Part shown: piece after piece, positions 54,909 through 63,821 of the stretch | Layout of the letters: every line of letters begins with the position of its first letter | Position numbering within the stretch: the stretch's first letter is position 1 | Origin: Acetobacterium wieringae | Lineage (GTDB): Bacteria; Bacillota; Clostridia; Eubacteriales; Eubacteriaceae | Assembly: GCF_026646375.1 (NCBI RefSeq) | Contig: NZ_JAIPPU010000010.1 | Location: 88,199-152,198, forward strand | DNA: 64,000 bases | Direction: 5' to 3' | Program-made: the position numbers and the translations under genes | The notes under the pieces: model-generated | Told to the model about the DNA's origin: nothing | The model's input: only the letters and a program-made list of their open reading frames with translations | Database searches by the model: none

Positions 54909-56108
54909 ATGCAATCACCAATTTCTATTATCCCCGGCCAATCCCAGGGCCAACCGATCACCCCGGCGCTGGCCCCGGACAGCGTTGCAGCAGTTTTGCG
55001 GTTTCATCAGTCGCTGCCCGACTACCAGCCGACACCGTTGGTGGCCCTGCCGGAACTGGCCCAGAAACTGGGCGTCACGGCTGTCTTTGTGAAAGATGAA
55101 TCCCGACGCTTTGGCCTTAATGCCTTTAAAAGCCTGGGAGCGTCCTATGCGATGGCGACCGTCATTGCCGATTACCTTCATCTCGATGCCGGGCACCTCA
55201 ATTACCGTGATCTGATCACTCCGGCGGTGCGCCAAAAACTCAAAGACCTGGTTTTCATCACCGCCACCGACGGCAACCACGGCAAGGGGGTGGCCTGGGC
55301 GGCGGCCCTGTTTGGCTGCCGGGCGATGGTGCTGATGCCCCGGGGTACGCAACCCTGCCGGGCCGAGGCAATCCGGGCGATCAATGCGACCCGGGTCGAA
55401 ATCACTGATCTGAACTACGACGATGCCGTCCGCCGGGCGGCGAAGCTGGCGACCGAAAACGGCTATCTCCTGATTCAGGACACCGCTTTGGCCGGCTACA
55501 CGGCCATCCCCAACGCCATCACCCGGGGTTATACCACCATGGCCGCCGAAGCGCTGGCGCAGTTGGGTGATCTTGGCATCGCAAAACCCAGCCATGTTTT
55601 TCTGCAGGCCGGGGTCGGCTCCATGGCCGGCGGCGTGCTGGGTTATCTGGCTCATTACTACAACCACAAGCCGCCGCTGACGACGATTGTCGAACCCGAT
55701 ACCGTAGCCTGTCTTTATCACTCCGTCGCCAGTGGTCAGCCTGTGGCCATTGGCGGCCATCCCGAAACAATCATGGCCGGGTTAAACTGTGGCGAACCCA
55801 ACCCCCAGACCTGGCCAATTCTGCGCGACTATGCCAGCTTCTTTGCCCGCTGCCCGGACTGGGTCACCGTCCTCGGGATGCAGACCCTGGCCCAACCCGA
55901 AGCCGCTGACCCGGTGGTTATCTCCGGCGAATCCGGAGCCGTCGGTCTGGGGCTTTTGGTTGCGCTGTGCCGTGACCAGCGCCTTACCGACCTCAAAGCC
56001 CGGCTCAAGCTTGACCGTAAGGCGACGGTCCTGCTGTTTAGCACCGAGGGCGATACCGATCCCGAGGGCTATGCCGCCCTTGTCTCGCCGCCACGTGGAA
56101 TTGTTTGA
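54909..56108 (+). CDS. dpaL: Diaminopropionate ammonia-lyase
   Basis: 399 residues, the size of the E. coli YgeX type. It cleaves 2,3-diaminopropionate to pyruvate and two ammonia using PLP. FGLNAFKSLGASYA carries the PLP lysine; FITATDGNHGKGVAW binds the phosphate, and QAGVGSMAGGVLGYL and SGESGAVGLGLL are family motifs. AAGGAG precedes the ATG. It follows a PucR regulator. It supplies pyruvate and nitrogen from an unusual amino acid, or acts on a related substrate such as serine. Confidence 0.9.
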   Translation: MQSPISIIPGQSQGQPITPALAPDSVAAVLRFHQSLPDYQPTPLVALPELAQKLGVTAVFVKDESRRFGLNAFKSLGASYAMATVIADYLHLDAGHLNYRDLITPAVRQKLKDLVFITATDGNHGKGVAWAAALFGCRAMVLMPRGTQPCRAEAIRAINATRVEITDLNYDDAVRRAAKLATENGYLLIQDTALAGYTAIPNAITRGYTTMAAEALAQLGDLGIAKPSHVFLQAGVGSMAGGVLGYLAHYYNHKPPLTTIVEPDTVACLYHSVASGQPVAIGGHPETIMAGLNCGEPNPQTWPILRDYASFFARCPDWVTVLGMQTLAQPEAADPVVISGESGAVGLGLLVALCRDQRLTDLKARLKLDRKATVLLFSTEGDTDPEGYAALVSPPRGIV

Positions 56109-56133
56109 TTTAGGCGCGAAAAGACCATCTGAG

Positions 56134-56187
56134 CAAAAAAAAGCGGCCAGGGAGTCTTTCCCCCTTCGGGGAGATTCCCTGGCCGCG
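56134..56187 (-). terminator. Terminator of the DUF2179 gene
   Basis: GCGGCCAGGGA / TCCCTGGCCGC perfect 11-base stem enclosing a CCCC / GGGG stem, with nine T residues on the minus strand. Not effective for the plus-strand dpaL, which lacks a T run. Confidence 0.85.
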
Positions 56188-56207
56188 TCCTTACACTGGG
56201 GTTTTAC

Positions 56208-56837
56208 CTACTCGTCAAACCAGTTATTCTTAAGTGTTTCGGTTTCATTTCTGATTTCTTCAACGGTTTTCTCAATGACACTTTTTAGCTCCTTTTCCGG
56301 CTGAGTAGCCAGTGCTTTTTTAATCCGACCATTCATCATTTCCATCAGATAACCGCCCCTGAACATCTTCGGTTCAAACGACATAATAAATGCCGTCGGT
56401 TCGTACTGATCAATCAGCTGCAGCAGACTCTTTTGCGATTTTCGCCGGGTCAGAATATCGAGATTGGTCCGTTTGCCGAATTTTCCCTGCCCCTGATAGA
56501 CCGTGACCCCGTAGCCTTCGTTTCGCAGCACCTCAACCAGTGTGGGGTTTTCCTCTTGGATATTGACCTGAATGCTGGTAAAACCGATGGCCAGTTTTTG
56601 TTCGATGTAAATACCCAGGGTCAGACCGGCAGCAAAACCAACGGCGTAAACCACCATCTCCATGATGCTCTGCTCCCCGGACAACACAATCGCCAGACCA
56701 AAAATATAGATTAGAGCTTCCATAAACCCGAACAAACCGGTTAAGACCTTTAGGTTTTTGACCATGCAAATGGTTCGCAGGGTCAGCATCGGCACATACA
56801 GTAATTGTACAAAGATAATTAAAAATAATCGTGTCAT
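56208..56837 (-). CDS. DUF2179 (UPF0316) membrane protein
   Basis: About 209 residues: three membrane helices at the N-terminus (IIFVQLLYVPMLTLRTICM, ALIYIFGLAIVL, VVYAVGFAAGLTLGIYIEQ) and a cytoplasmic DUF2179 domain (about 90-160, GYGVTVYQGQGKFGKRTNLDI). The C-terminus is charged. Function is unknown; related DUF2179 domains bind nucleotides. The ATG at 56837 is favoured by spacing from AAGGAG over the GTG at 56840. Confidence 0.88.
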   Translation of the reverse strand: MTRLFLIIFVQLLYVPMLTLRTICMVKNLKVLTGLFGFMEALIYIFGLAIVLSGEQSIMEMVVYAVGFAAGLTLGIYIEQKLAIGFTSIQVNIQEENPTLVEVLRNEGYGVTVYQGQGKFGKRTNLDILTRRKSQKSLLQLIDQYEPTAFIMSFEPKMFRGGYLMEMMNGRIKKALATQPEKELKSVIEKTVEEIRNETETLKNNWFDE

Positions 56838-56898
56838 CACTACTCCTTCATAAAATTTCTAGTAAATCTGTCAACATGCCACTGGCTGGTTAATCTTC

Positions 56899-56914
56899 AA
56901 CCAACGGTTAGAAT
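56899..56914 (-). promoter_or_regulatory. Second copy of the TAACC-N3-GGTTA motif
   Basis: ATTCTAACCGTTGGTT on the minus strand is identical to that at 29378-29396. It lies 62 bases upstream of the DUF2179 start. Confidence 0.35.
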
Positions 56915-57072
56915 TATTTGGGCTTTCTCCATTGTATCAGAAAAGAGTAAAAATATGAAGGGGTTTAATTGTAAGCAACATCATGCTGTGCACTTCGTGA
57001 CTGCCCGCACCTCAGTAGGCCCTGGGCCGATGAGGTGACTACTTGGTAATACCTTAAGAAAATCCATTTTAT

Positions 57073-57101
57073 TTGACAAAATCGCTTTTTATTGTTATTA
57101 T
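57073..57101 (+). promoter_or_regulatory. Sigma-A promoter of the ablA-ablB operon
   Basis: Consensus TTGACA, 17-base spacer, TATTAT. Transcription would begin near 57108, leaving a 380-base leader. Confidence 0.78.
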
Positions 57102-57107
57102 CATCCG

Positions 57108-57488
57108 TAACAAATAACAAACATTATGTGAAGTATATGTATTGAGTAATTTTATTTGTGAGCTTGTTTACGTATTGATTGAAATGTGGAAATAAGTAAG
57201 CTGATTATTAAACCGATGAAATTTACATGGAAAAACATCCTGGATGGAACTGGGGCTTGTATAGGATCATCATGGTCATATACTATACTATTCTGCCTGA
57301 TACGAAGGTGTTAGTCATAACGAATGGTATAAGGTGAGTTATCTTTAGCGAAACCTATGCACTCTAACTCTGTGAACACAGAGTTAGAGTGCTTTTTTTA
57401 TAAGCAAATTCGTACCAATGAAAAATTGACACCACCCCGGTGCAAACCCCTGAACTGGTTGAGAATATGTATCTGAAAGGAACAAAAA
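57108..57488 (+). promoter_or_regulatory. Long leader of ablA with intrinsic terminator (candidate riboregulator)
   Basis: No frame is evident in the leader. A perfect 16-pair hairpin (57359-57374 with 57377-57392) plus seven T residues stops 89 bases before the ablA start, and I see no second promoter after it. A GAGTTA at about 57333 could pair with TAACTC inside the terminator stem and so act as antiterminator. The leader does not match the lysine, glycine or ydaO (c-di-AMP) riboswitches by eye. Confidence 0.6.
57359..57399 (+). terminator. Terminator in the ablA leader
   Basis: GCACTCTAACTCTGTG / CACAGAGTTAGAGTGC with a two-base loop and seven T residues. Confidence 0.9.
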
Positions 57489-58814
57489 ATGCAAGAAGCG
57501 ATCAAATTAACACAGAACCACCTCAATACCGACAAATCCTCAAATGATCTGATGGATAAGTGGACCGATTGGCGCTGGCACCTGAAACACACCATCCGCA
57601 AAGTCGAAACGGTTGAAAAAATAATGGGTATTCAATTTTCAGATCAAAAGAAAAAAGAAATCGAGGCGACCATCGATAAATTCCCGATGGCCATCACCCC
57701 TTACTATTTGTCATTAATTGATGACGATGATTATGAAACCGATCCCGTCTTCAAACAATGTTTTCCCAGCATTGATGAATTGCTGATCTCACCGATGGAT
57801 ATGGAAGATCCGCTGCATGAAGACAAAGACAGTCCCGTCTGCGGCATTACCCATCGTTATCCGGATCGGGTACTTTTTCATGTCAGTAATGTCTGTGCGA
57901 TGTATTGCCGCCATTGTACCCGCAAAAGAAAAGTTGGCGATGTGGACTCTATCCCGTCGGATGACATGATTTTAGCCGGCATTGACTATATTAGAAATAC
58001 GCCAACCATCCGGGATGTGCTGCTGTCCGGCGGCGATCCGTTTCTTTTGTCCGATGACAAGCTCGACTATATCCTTGGTCGTATTGCCGCCATTCCCCAT
58101 GTTGAAGTGATCCGGATTGGGACCCGGACACCGGTGGTGCTGCCCTTTCGGATTACCGATAAGCTGATCAAGGTTCTCAGTAAATATGATAATCTCTGGA
58201 TCAACACCCACTATAATCATCCCCGGGAAATAACCAGAACCTCAATTGCCGCCCTCAAAAAACTGATTGGTATCGGCATCCCCGTCGGCAATCAGTCGGT
58301 CTTGTTAAAAGACGTCAATGACTGTCCCCAGATTATGAAAAAACTGGTTCATAAACTGGTGGCCAACCGGGTCCGCCCCTACTACTTATATCAATGTGAT
58401 TTAGCCGAAGGATTGGAACATTTTCGCACCAACGTCGGCAAAGGTATTGAAATTATGGAAAGTCTCCGCGGCCATACCAGCGGGTTCGCGATTCCGACCT
58501 ATGTGATTGACGCCCCCGGCGGCGGCGGAAAAATCCCGGTGATGCCCAATTATCTGATCTCCTGGTCCACCAATAAGGTGATTCTGCGGAATTATGAGGG
58601 TGTCATCACCACCTATCAGATGCCCACCTCCCATGAACACACCATTTGTGATCTGGACTGTGCGAATTGCAAACTGCAATTAAACTTAAACAGCGAAGAA
58701 AGTGACCGCAAGCCGATTGGTATCTCCAAGCTGCTTTGCGATTACGAAGAAACGATCACCCTGGTGCCGGAAAATCTTGAACGGGAACAACGAAATGGAA
58801 GTAACGAGGGTTAA
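57489..58814 (+). CDS. ablA: Lysine 2,3-aminomutase
   Basis: 441 residues. A radical SAM, PLP enzyme that turns L-lysine into L-beta-lysine. The cluster motif C-x3-C-x2-C is at residues 136-143 (CAMYCRHC), followed by TRKRKVG and LSGGDPF. A C-terminal [11 protein letters not shown] adds cysteines that may bind zinc. AAGGAA precedes the ATG. ablB follows one base after the stop, so both enzymes of N-epsilon-acetyl-beta-lysine synthesis are in one operon. The product is an osmolyte in methanogens and some bacteria; a lysine-degradation role is the alternative. Confidence 0.94.
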   Translation: MQEAIKLTQNHLNTDKSSNDLMDKWTDWRWHLKHTIRKVETVEKIMGIQFSDQKKKEIEATIDKFPMAITPYYLSLIDDDDYETDPVFKQCFPSIDELLISPMDMEDPLHEDKDSPVCGITHRYPDRVLFHVSNVCAMYCRHCTRKRKVGDVDSIPSDDMILAGIDYIRNTPTIRDVLLSGGDPFLLSDDKLDYILGRIAAIPHVEVIRIGTRTPVVLPFRITDKLIKVLSKYDNLWINTHYNHPREITRTSIAALKKLIGIGIPVGNQSVLLKDVNDCPQIMKKLVHKLVANRVRPYYLYQCDLAEGLEHFRTNVGKGIEIMESLRGHTSGFAIPTYVIDAPGGGGKIPVMPNYLISWSTNKVILRNYEGVITTYQMPTSHEHTICDLDCANCKLQLNLNSEESDRKPIGISKLLCDYEETITLVPENLEREQRNGSNEG

Positions 58815-58815
58815 A

Positions 58816-59658
58816 ATGATTGATATCATCGAATCTTATGGCGACAGTCTACTTCAACACGGAAAAAACAGCAATCGCATTTATTTAATGAAATGTGCGG
58901 TAGCCGAAGCACCACAACTGATCCCGCAGATGAACCAATTGGCCTTTGAGCGTAACTATTCGAAAATCATTGCTAAAATTCCTGAATCGCTCAAACCTAT
59001 TTTTACCGCCGCCGGATACCACCAGGAAGCTACCATCCCAGGTTTTTATCAAGGCCGGGAAAGCTGTCAATTATTGGCTAAATATTTTTGTCCGAACCGA
59101 AAAAATCTTGCCAATGGCCGTGAATTGAAAAATATCCTTGATCAGGCCATCGCTAAAAAAAACACCCCGACTATCCATCCCTTGCCCCAGGAATTCACCA
59201 TCCGGCGCTTGCGGGAAGCCGACATCCCAACCTTGGCTCAGCTGTATCACTCGGTTTTTAAGAGCTATCCCTTTCCCATTTTTGATGCCACCTATCTCCG
59301 TGAAACGATGATCGATCATGTCATCTACTATGGCGTCTTTGACCAGGATCTGCTGGTGGCGGTTTCTTCGAGCGAAACCGATCCCGACAATGGGAATTCG
59401 GAGATGACCGATTTTGCCGTTCTCCCAGCCTATCGCGGCCATCAGCTGGCCCTGCATTTACTGAAAGAAATGGAAATCGATATGCTTGACAACGGCTATC
59501 ATCTGCTCTATACTATTGCCCGCGCTGCATCGGCTGCGATGAATACTACCTTTGCCCGCGCCCACTATCATTATGGCGGCACCCTCATTAATAATACCCA
59601 GATTTCCGGATCGATCGAATCGATGAATATCTGGTACAAAAAACTGACCCGGGGTTAA
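58816..59658 (+). CDS. ablB: Beta-lysine N6-acetyltransferase
   Basis: 280 residues. An N-terminal domain with YGDSLLQHGKNSNRIYLMK, which is typical of AblB, and a C-terminal GNAT acetyltransferase domain (about 145-280, FTIRRLREADIPTLAQLY, then DFAVLPAYRGHQLALHLL for acetyl-CoA binding). It acetylates beta-lysine to N-epsilon-acetyl-beta-lysine. The ATG at 58816 follows GAGGG and lies one base after the ablA stop; the longer frame from 58702 overlaps ablA and is rejected. Confidence 0.93.
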   Translation: MIDIIESYGDSLLQHGKNSNRIYLMKCAVAEAPQLIPQMNQLAFERNYSKIIAKIPESLKPIFTAAGYHQEATIPGFYQGRESCQLLAKYFCPNRKNLANGRELKNILDQAIAKKNTPTIHPLPQEFTIRRLREADIPTLAQLYHSVFKSYPFPIFDATYLRETMIDHVIYYGVFDQDLLVAVSSSETDPDNGNSEMTDFAVLPAYRGHQLALHLLKEMEIDMLDNGYHLLYTIARAASAAMNTTFARAHYHYGGTLINNTQISGSIESMNIWYKKLTRG

Positions 59659-59683
59659 TCCACAAGAAAACCCGATCGCCGGG

Positions 59684-59755
59684 GTGCAGTTTCCGAGGAC
59701 AGCGCCATAACCGATTTTTTAACGGGCGACGAACTGATCATCATCCACCTTACAG
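59684..59755 (+). pseudogene. Remnant of a PucR N-terminal domain
   Basis: About 70 bases here align with the start of the PucR gene at 53656-53720 (CAGTTT-CCGAGGACAG against CAGTTTACCGAAGACAG; CCGATTTTTTAA in both). One base is missing, so the frame is shifted, and after that it reads EDSAITDFLTGDELIII. A gene copy was probably lost here. Confidence 0.65.
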
Positions 59756-59850
59756 AAAAAAATGCATGAAAAAAACACCCCGACAGAAGTGGTCGTTGAG
59801 CTACTGACAGGCTATTATTGATACAAATTCAGCCGATTCCCGGGATCGAC

Positions 59851-60666
59851 TCAGAAGCGCCATTTACCCCGTTTACGATCACGCGCGACTTCAAGGAAAT
59901 ACTGATCGGCTGCGTTTTGATCGTCCACGTCCGGGTTAAAGGCATTCCTTGCCCCCTCGACATCCAGATCATCACCTAGAATAAGTCTGTCATTATTTTG
60001 GACGCCCTTTAAAATTCTTGCTGCTGACTGCATTGGCGTTTGGGCATAATCCGGTGCTGATGTTCCGGTAAAAATAGCCGTTGCCGTTGTTCCCGGTGTT
60101 GCTGTATTTACTTTAATATGATCGTCCCAAAGTTCATAGCGAAGCGTCAGACCCAATTGACATAAGGCCGCTTTCGTGGCTGCGTACATCGACTGAAAGG
60201 CCATCGGCGACCAGGCAATCCCGGAGATGGTGTTGACAATCTGCCCTCCACCTTGCTTTTTCATATAGGGAATGACATGGCGGATCCCATATAGAGCGCC
60301 ATAAAAATTTAATGCAAAGCCTTTTTCCCAGTCTTCATTACTCAGCTTCTCGAATTCACCACTGAGTCCGGCTCCGGCATTATTAAAAATCAGATCAATT
60401 TTACCGCCAAAAAAAGCCGCCGCCTGGTCAATCATTTCACTGACCTCATTTTCTTTCGTGACATTTGTAAGAATCCCGCTGATCTGGCCGGGAAATAATT
60501 CAGTCAGGCGGCTAATCTGCCTGTCAAGATTTTCCGGATTAATATCTGCAATCACCACCTGCTTTGCGCCATTACGAAGCAGTGTTTCTGTCAACGCATT
60601 CCCAATTCCAGATGCCCCACCAGTTACAATGGCACTTTTTTTTGAAAAATAGTTGTCAAAATTCAT
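59851..60666 (-). CDS. Short-chain dehydrogenase/reductase (SDR)
   Basis: 271 residues, classical SDR. TGGASGIG (about residues 16-23) binds NAD(P); NNAGAG follows in the middle, and the YAATKAAL stretch holds the catalytic Tyr and Lys, with a Ser before it in NTISGIAW. It oxidises or reduces a hydroxyl or keto group. AGGAGG precedes the ATG. No operon partners, so the substrate is unknown. Confidence 0.92.
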   Translation of the reverse strand: MNFDNYFSKKSAIVTGGASGIGNALTETLLRNGAKQVVIADINPENLDRQISRLTELFPGQISGILTNVTKENEVSEMIDQAAAFFGGKIDLIFNNAGAGLSGEFEKLSNEDWEKGFALNFYGALYGIRHVIPYMKKQGGGQIVNTISGIAWSPMAFQSMYAATKAALCQLGLTLRYELWDDHIKVNTATPGTTATAIFTGTSAPDYAQTPMQSAARILKGVQNNDRLILGDDLDVEGARNAFNPDVDDQNAADQYFLEVARDRKRGKWRF

Positions 60667-61078
60667 TTTTCCCTCCTAGTAATAAAATTTTTATCGCTAT
60701 GAGAATGAACCTGTTGTTTCATTCTACCGACTGCCGAAAACCTACTCGAATCCGCTTGCCAGCACTTTTACCGGCAGTGCTGGAGTAAACCTTTTTTATC
60801 CGTCTTCATTTTACTCCTTCTTCGCCCCCTGATTTGATCTTATAATGGCATTTACCCAAATGAAACGTATTATAACAAAACAAAAAAAACACGTTGCTCC
60901 ACACGTTGCGGTCTTGGTAATCTGCCCCGCACTCCTGATGGCTGTAACAATGTTATTTTTTTACTTGTAACTTCTCGTTTCTGGCATTCTAAAGGGATTT
61001 TGTCCCGCTTTAACTGATCGATCCAACTTCTGATCAAGAACTATTACAACCTGTATACAAACGTTTACACTGTGTCTA
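60667..61078. other. Intergenic region upstream of the candidate long RNA
   Basis: AT-rich. CACGTTGC occurs twice within 20 bases near 60890-60910. No gene recognised. Confidence 0.35.
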
Positions 61079-61106
61079 TGGACATTCCCCGTGACTATGC
61101 TATACT
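61079..61106 (+). promoter_or_regulatory. Promoter of the candidate long RNA
   Basis: TGGACA, 16-base spacer, TATACT; a TATAAT-like TATAATT follows directly. Confidence 0.55.
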
Positions 61107-61111
61107 ATAAT

Positions 61112-61735
61112 TGAATCAAGGATTGACTAAATTATTTCCTGCGATTCTGATCATAGAAAATAAACCAATTCTTATGTTGCCAGTAAATTCACGGAGAAGA
61201 AATGGAACCCATTGATTCAATGAAATGGATTTGCTAATCATCGACAGTTCTGAACGATCAGAGCTGAAATAAAAAACAGGTATTCAAAATGAGTGTCGGT
61301 ACAGCTGACTGGATACAGTCGTCGTAATGAGATAACTGATTGGGATCACCACATTTATAAAGATGATTAAAAGCCGAAGAGATGGTCTGAACGAAAGAAC
61401 AGGCTGTTCCGAAAACAGGGAAATTCAAGATGAAACTCTTTAAAGGAGATAAAACAGAATAAGCAGATCGATTAAATAAACCAGCAACACCAGAAAAAAT
61501 CGGCTGATAAGAAACCGATATTTAATCTGAAATGTTAGACGTTTTAATCCGATAAAGCATAATAATCAGGATATTCACCAGCAAGTAAGAGTCTTCAAAA
61601 CAGAAAGAACGTTTATAAACAGCGAGATAATTGGAAGATTTTTGATAATAATCAAAAGGAGGACGACGATGACAGTAGTATTTAAAAGCTAAAACCGGTT
61701 CTGCAGATAATGTGGAATCGGTTTTAGTGCTTTTT
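61112..61735 (+). ncRNA. Candidate long noncoding or multi-leader RNA, about 620 nt
   Basis: A promoter at the left and a terminator at the right enclose 620 bases without a normal gene. Hairpins are visible: CAGTTCTGA / TCAGAGCTG near 61244, GACTG / CAGTC with a GATA loop near 61307, GAACA / TGTTC near 61397. Micro-ORFs with ribosome sites are present: an 11-codon frame at 61202 after GGAG, a 10-codon frame MKLFKGDKTE near 61430 and a 7-codon frame at 61670 after AAGGAGG. Candidate classes to test are OLE, ROOL or GOLLD; none is assigned here. Confidence 0.45.
61688..61735 (+). terminator. Terminator of the candidate long RNA
   Basis: GCTAAAACCG / CGGTTTTAG(t)GC stem, followed by TTTTT. It may also work weakly on the minus strand for the membrane protein gene. 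Confidence 0.65.
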
Positions 61736-61844
61736 GAAGATAATCCGATCAACCATACTTCAAATCGGAGCCCCTGCTTCGATAATACATCCAAGTTTAT
61801 CTTCCGCCCCAATAATAAATGGATAACCCATTCCCGCGGCAATT

Positions 61845-62612
61845 TTAGTGATCACTGGCGACGCATTCACTGGGGGTGAAGCTGACCTTGTTGATCGCCG
61901 CAATTTGACGGGCCACCGCCTGCCCTTCCGCTTCTTTCCCGCGGGGTACCGGAATCCGGCAGATCTGCGCCTGCGGTCCGGTTTGTTGGATGATGTCAAA
62001 ATGCACCGCAATCACCACCGATCCATCCGGATAATGTCCAAAATTGACCCCCGTTAACCGGGTCATCGGCGCCACCCACTGGGTGTATTCCCCCATTATC
62101 CAGGCACTATAGGGACTGACATAAACCGCTGGTAGTGCAGCCTTCATCCGGCGGTAGGAAAGAATCGGAACAGCGAAGGCCACCCCATATAATGACAGTA
62201 GAATCGCTCCCATCAGGAGAGCAAAAAAAAGCGCCTCCTCGGCATCGTCAAAGCCAAAGATCAGAAAAACAGCGACAATCACCACAAAGAAAAACGTCAT
62301 GATCCCAATTAAAACCCGATTAAAGGCTTTTCGCGCTTTAAATTCGGCTTCCGCCTTTTCCTGCTGTTCAGCGGGGAAAAAGGTCCAGTGAGCCAATTGA
62401 TCGACATCCTTTAAAAGGTTGTCTAGCAGCCGGGCCTGTTTGTAAAAAACCCCACTCATGACCAAAAAGGTGATTCCCAGCAGCAGACCCACCAGGATCA
62501 TCCAGAAATAATTAAAATCATTTAAAAGTATTCCTATAAAAACCATAAACCCGCCAATCAGCGTCATGAAGATCGACGCGATCAGCCAGCGTCGTGGATT
62601 ATTCTTCGGCAT
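61845..62612 (-). CDS. Unknown membrane protein, four helices
   Basis: 255 residues. Two close membrane helices near the N-terminus (FMTLIGGFMVFIGILL, YFWMILVGLLLGITFLVM) and two more near 100-150 (VLIGIMTFFFVVIVAVFLIF, LFFALLMGAILLSLYGVAF), then a cytoplasmic or external beta-rich domain of 100 residues. No family recognised. GGAGGG precedes the ATG. Immediately after its stop a short frame (MGYPFIIGAEDKLGCII) looks protein-like but lacks a ribosome site. Confidence 0.78.
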   Translation of the reverse strand: MPKNNPRRWLIASIFMTLIGGFMVFIGILLNDFNYFWMILVGLLLGITFLVMSGVFYKQARLLDNLLKDVDQLAHWTFFPAEQQEKAEAEFKARKAFNRVLIGIMTFFFVVIVAVFLIFGFDDAEEALFFALLMGAILLSLYGVAFAVPILSYRRMKAALPAVYVSPYSAWIMGEYTQWVAPMTRLTGVNFGHYPDGSVVIAVHFDIIQQTGPQAQICRIPVPRGKEAEGQAVARQIAAINKVSFTPSECVASDH

Positions 62613-62798
62613 TTTCGCCCTCCAGGTCCTTTAATAATCGCTCATAATGTTCTAACCGGCACGGTGAATCACACCCCGATGTGTGTATCACTGTTTTTAT
62701 TTACCCCGAAATAAGGTTAAGAAACAAGCTCTTTTGCCGCCGGCTTTTTTTGTTTCGCCTTTGAGCGATCAAAATACGACTGTCGAAAAGACTGGCCA

Positions 62799-62830
62799 AA
62801 AGGCCCTACCCGGTCCCGACCGGTAGGGCT
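62799..62830 (-). terminator. Terminator of the RelA/SpoT-domain gene
   Basis: GCCCTACCGG / CCGGGTAGGGC stem followed by CTTTTGG on the minus strand. Confidence 0.7.
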
Positions 62831-62834
62831 TTGA

Positions 62835-63821
62835 TTAGTCAATCAGGTCATTCTGAAAGCGGGACAGATGCTCATAGGGCAAAATCTGTCGGCCGCGATA
62901 GAGGCCGCAGCCGTCGTTGATCAGTGAATTGTCCATGGCAGCAAACATATTGACATCCAATGCTGCCAGCTCAAGCTGCTGCAGCGCAATCCCCCGTTCG
63001 TAGGCGTCATCAAAATAAATATTTTCCCCCTCGGGAATGGCATCCCGTCGGGCCCTTTCTCTTTCCTGCCGTTTTTCGTAGCCTAAATGATTGGCCGGAC
63101 CAATCTCGGCAAAATCGTCCATTGCTTTAGTGCGAAGCTGGACCTCAATGTAACAGCGGGCAATATTATCATAAAAGGTGATATGCAGTGACTGATAGCC
63201 ATTCGGTTCAGAATTGGTAATATAATCCCGATAATAGGGGCTGACATGCTCTTTTAGCAAAGGCGATTGCTGCTCGGTCACTGTCGCGACTTCGGCGGTA
63301 AATCCCCGCTCCTCGAGAAATTCAGGCAGTTTATTGGCGACCTCATAGAGATAGTTTATTTCTTCCACAGCGGCGGTCTGCCCCGCTTTTAAATGACATT
63401 TTGGCAGCGAAATCACGATCCGATAGGCAATCAGATCCCGAAAACAGCTCAAGTAGTTTTTCAGTTCCGGAAGGGCGGGATAAGCGCCGTTTTTCATGTA
63501 ATAGTTATAAATATATTCGACAATATAGCCATTGAATTTTGATTCCGCCCGGATCAGCGATTTTATCCGCCCTTTAAAGGTAAAGGCCAGAAAAGGATAA
63601 TCCATCGCCATCAGTTTATAAAATTCCCGAATCCGCTGGGCTTGTGACGCCAGAAAATCGTTGTGTTCCAGCAGTTCGGCAATCTGCAGCAGAAAATTAC
63701 AGTGCACCAGATCGATCTGGTTGTGGGTTTCTTTCGCTGACTGTTTCAAATCCCGGGAATAGCGCTGCAGGATCTTAAGCACGGTGTCACCGGAATATAA
63801 ATAATCATTTAGTTTTTTCAC
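62835..63821 (-). CDS. RelA/SpoT-domain protein, possible alarmone synthetase
   Basis: 328 residues with a nucleotidyltransferase domain of the RelA/SpoT kind: FKGRIKSLIRAESKF, CFRDLIAYRIV (metal-binding Asp), SEPNGYQSLHITF and IEVQLRTKAMDDFAEIGPANH are all intact. No HD hydrolase, TGS or ACT domains, so it is a small stand-alone synthetase type that would make (p)ppGpp or a related alarmone. It starts at GTG after AAGGAAGG. It is longer than typical RelP/RelQ proteins because of an extra N-terminal helical region. Confidence 0.88.
   Translation of the reverse strand: MKKLNDYLYSGDTVLKILQRYSRDLKQSAKETHNQIDLVHCNFLLQIAELLEHNDFLASQAQRIREFYKLMAMDYPFLAFTFKGRIKSLIRAESKFNGYIVEYIYNYYMKNGAYPALPELKNYLSCFRDLIAYRIVISLPKCHLKAGQTAAVEEINYLYEVANKLPEFLEERGFTAEVATVTEQQSPLLKEHVSPYYRDYITNSEPNGYQSLHITFYDNIARCYIEVQLRTKAMDDFAEIGPANHLGYEKRQERERARRDAIPEGENIYFDDAYERGIALQQLELAALDVNMFAAMDNSLINDGCGLYRGRQILPYEHLSRFQNDLID

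Noticed and set aside
54286..55760. Long minus-strand frames over the PucR and dpaL genes
   Set aside because: They are antisense shadows of GC-rich genes with clear family motifs on the plus strand.
60880..60920. Short direct repeat CACGTTGC as a CRISPR or phage site
   Set aside because: Only two copies 7 bases apart, no spacers and no cas genes.
61522..61842. 106-codon minus-strand frame in the gene-free stretch
   Set aside because: TTG start without ribosome site, no domain-like composition, and it crosses the terminator at 61688-61735.
61760..61850. MGYPFIIGAEDKLGCII frame after the membrane protein
   Set aside because: Protein-like but with no ribosome site and only 21 codons; could be a decayed C-terminus.
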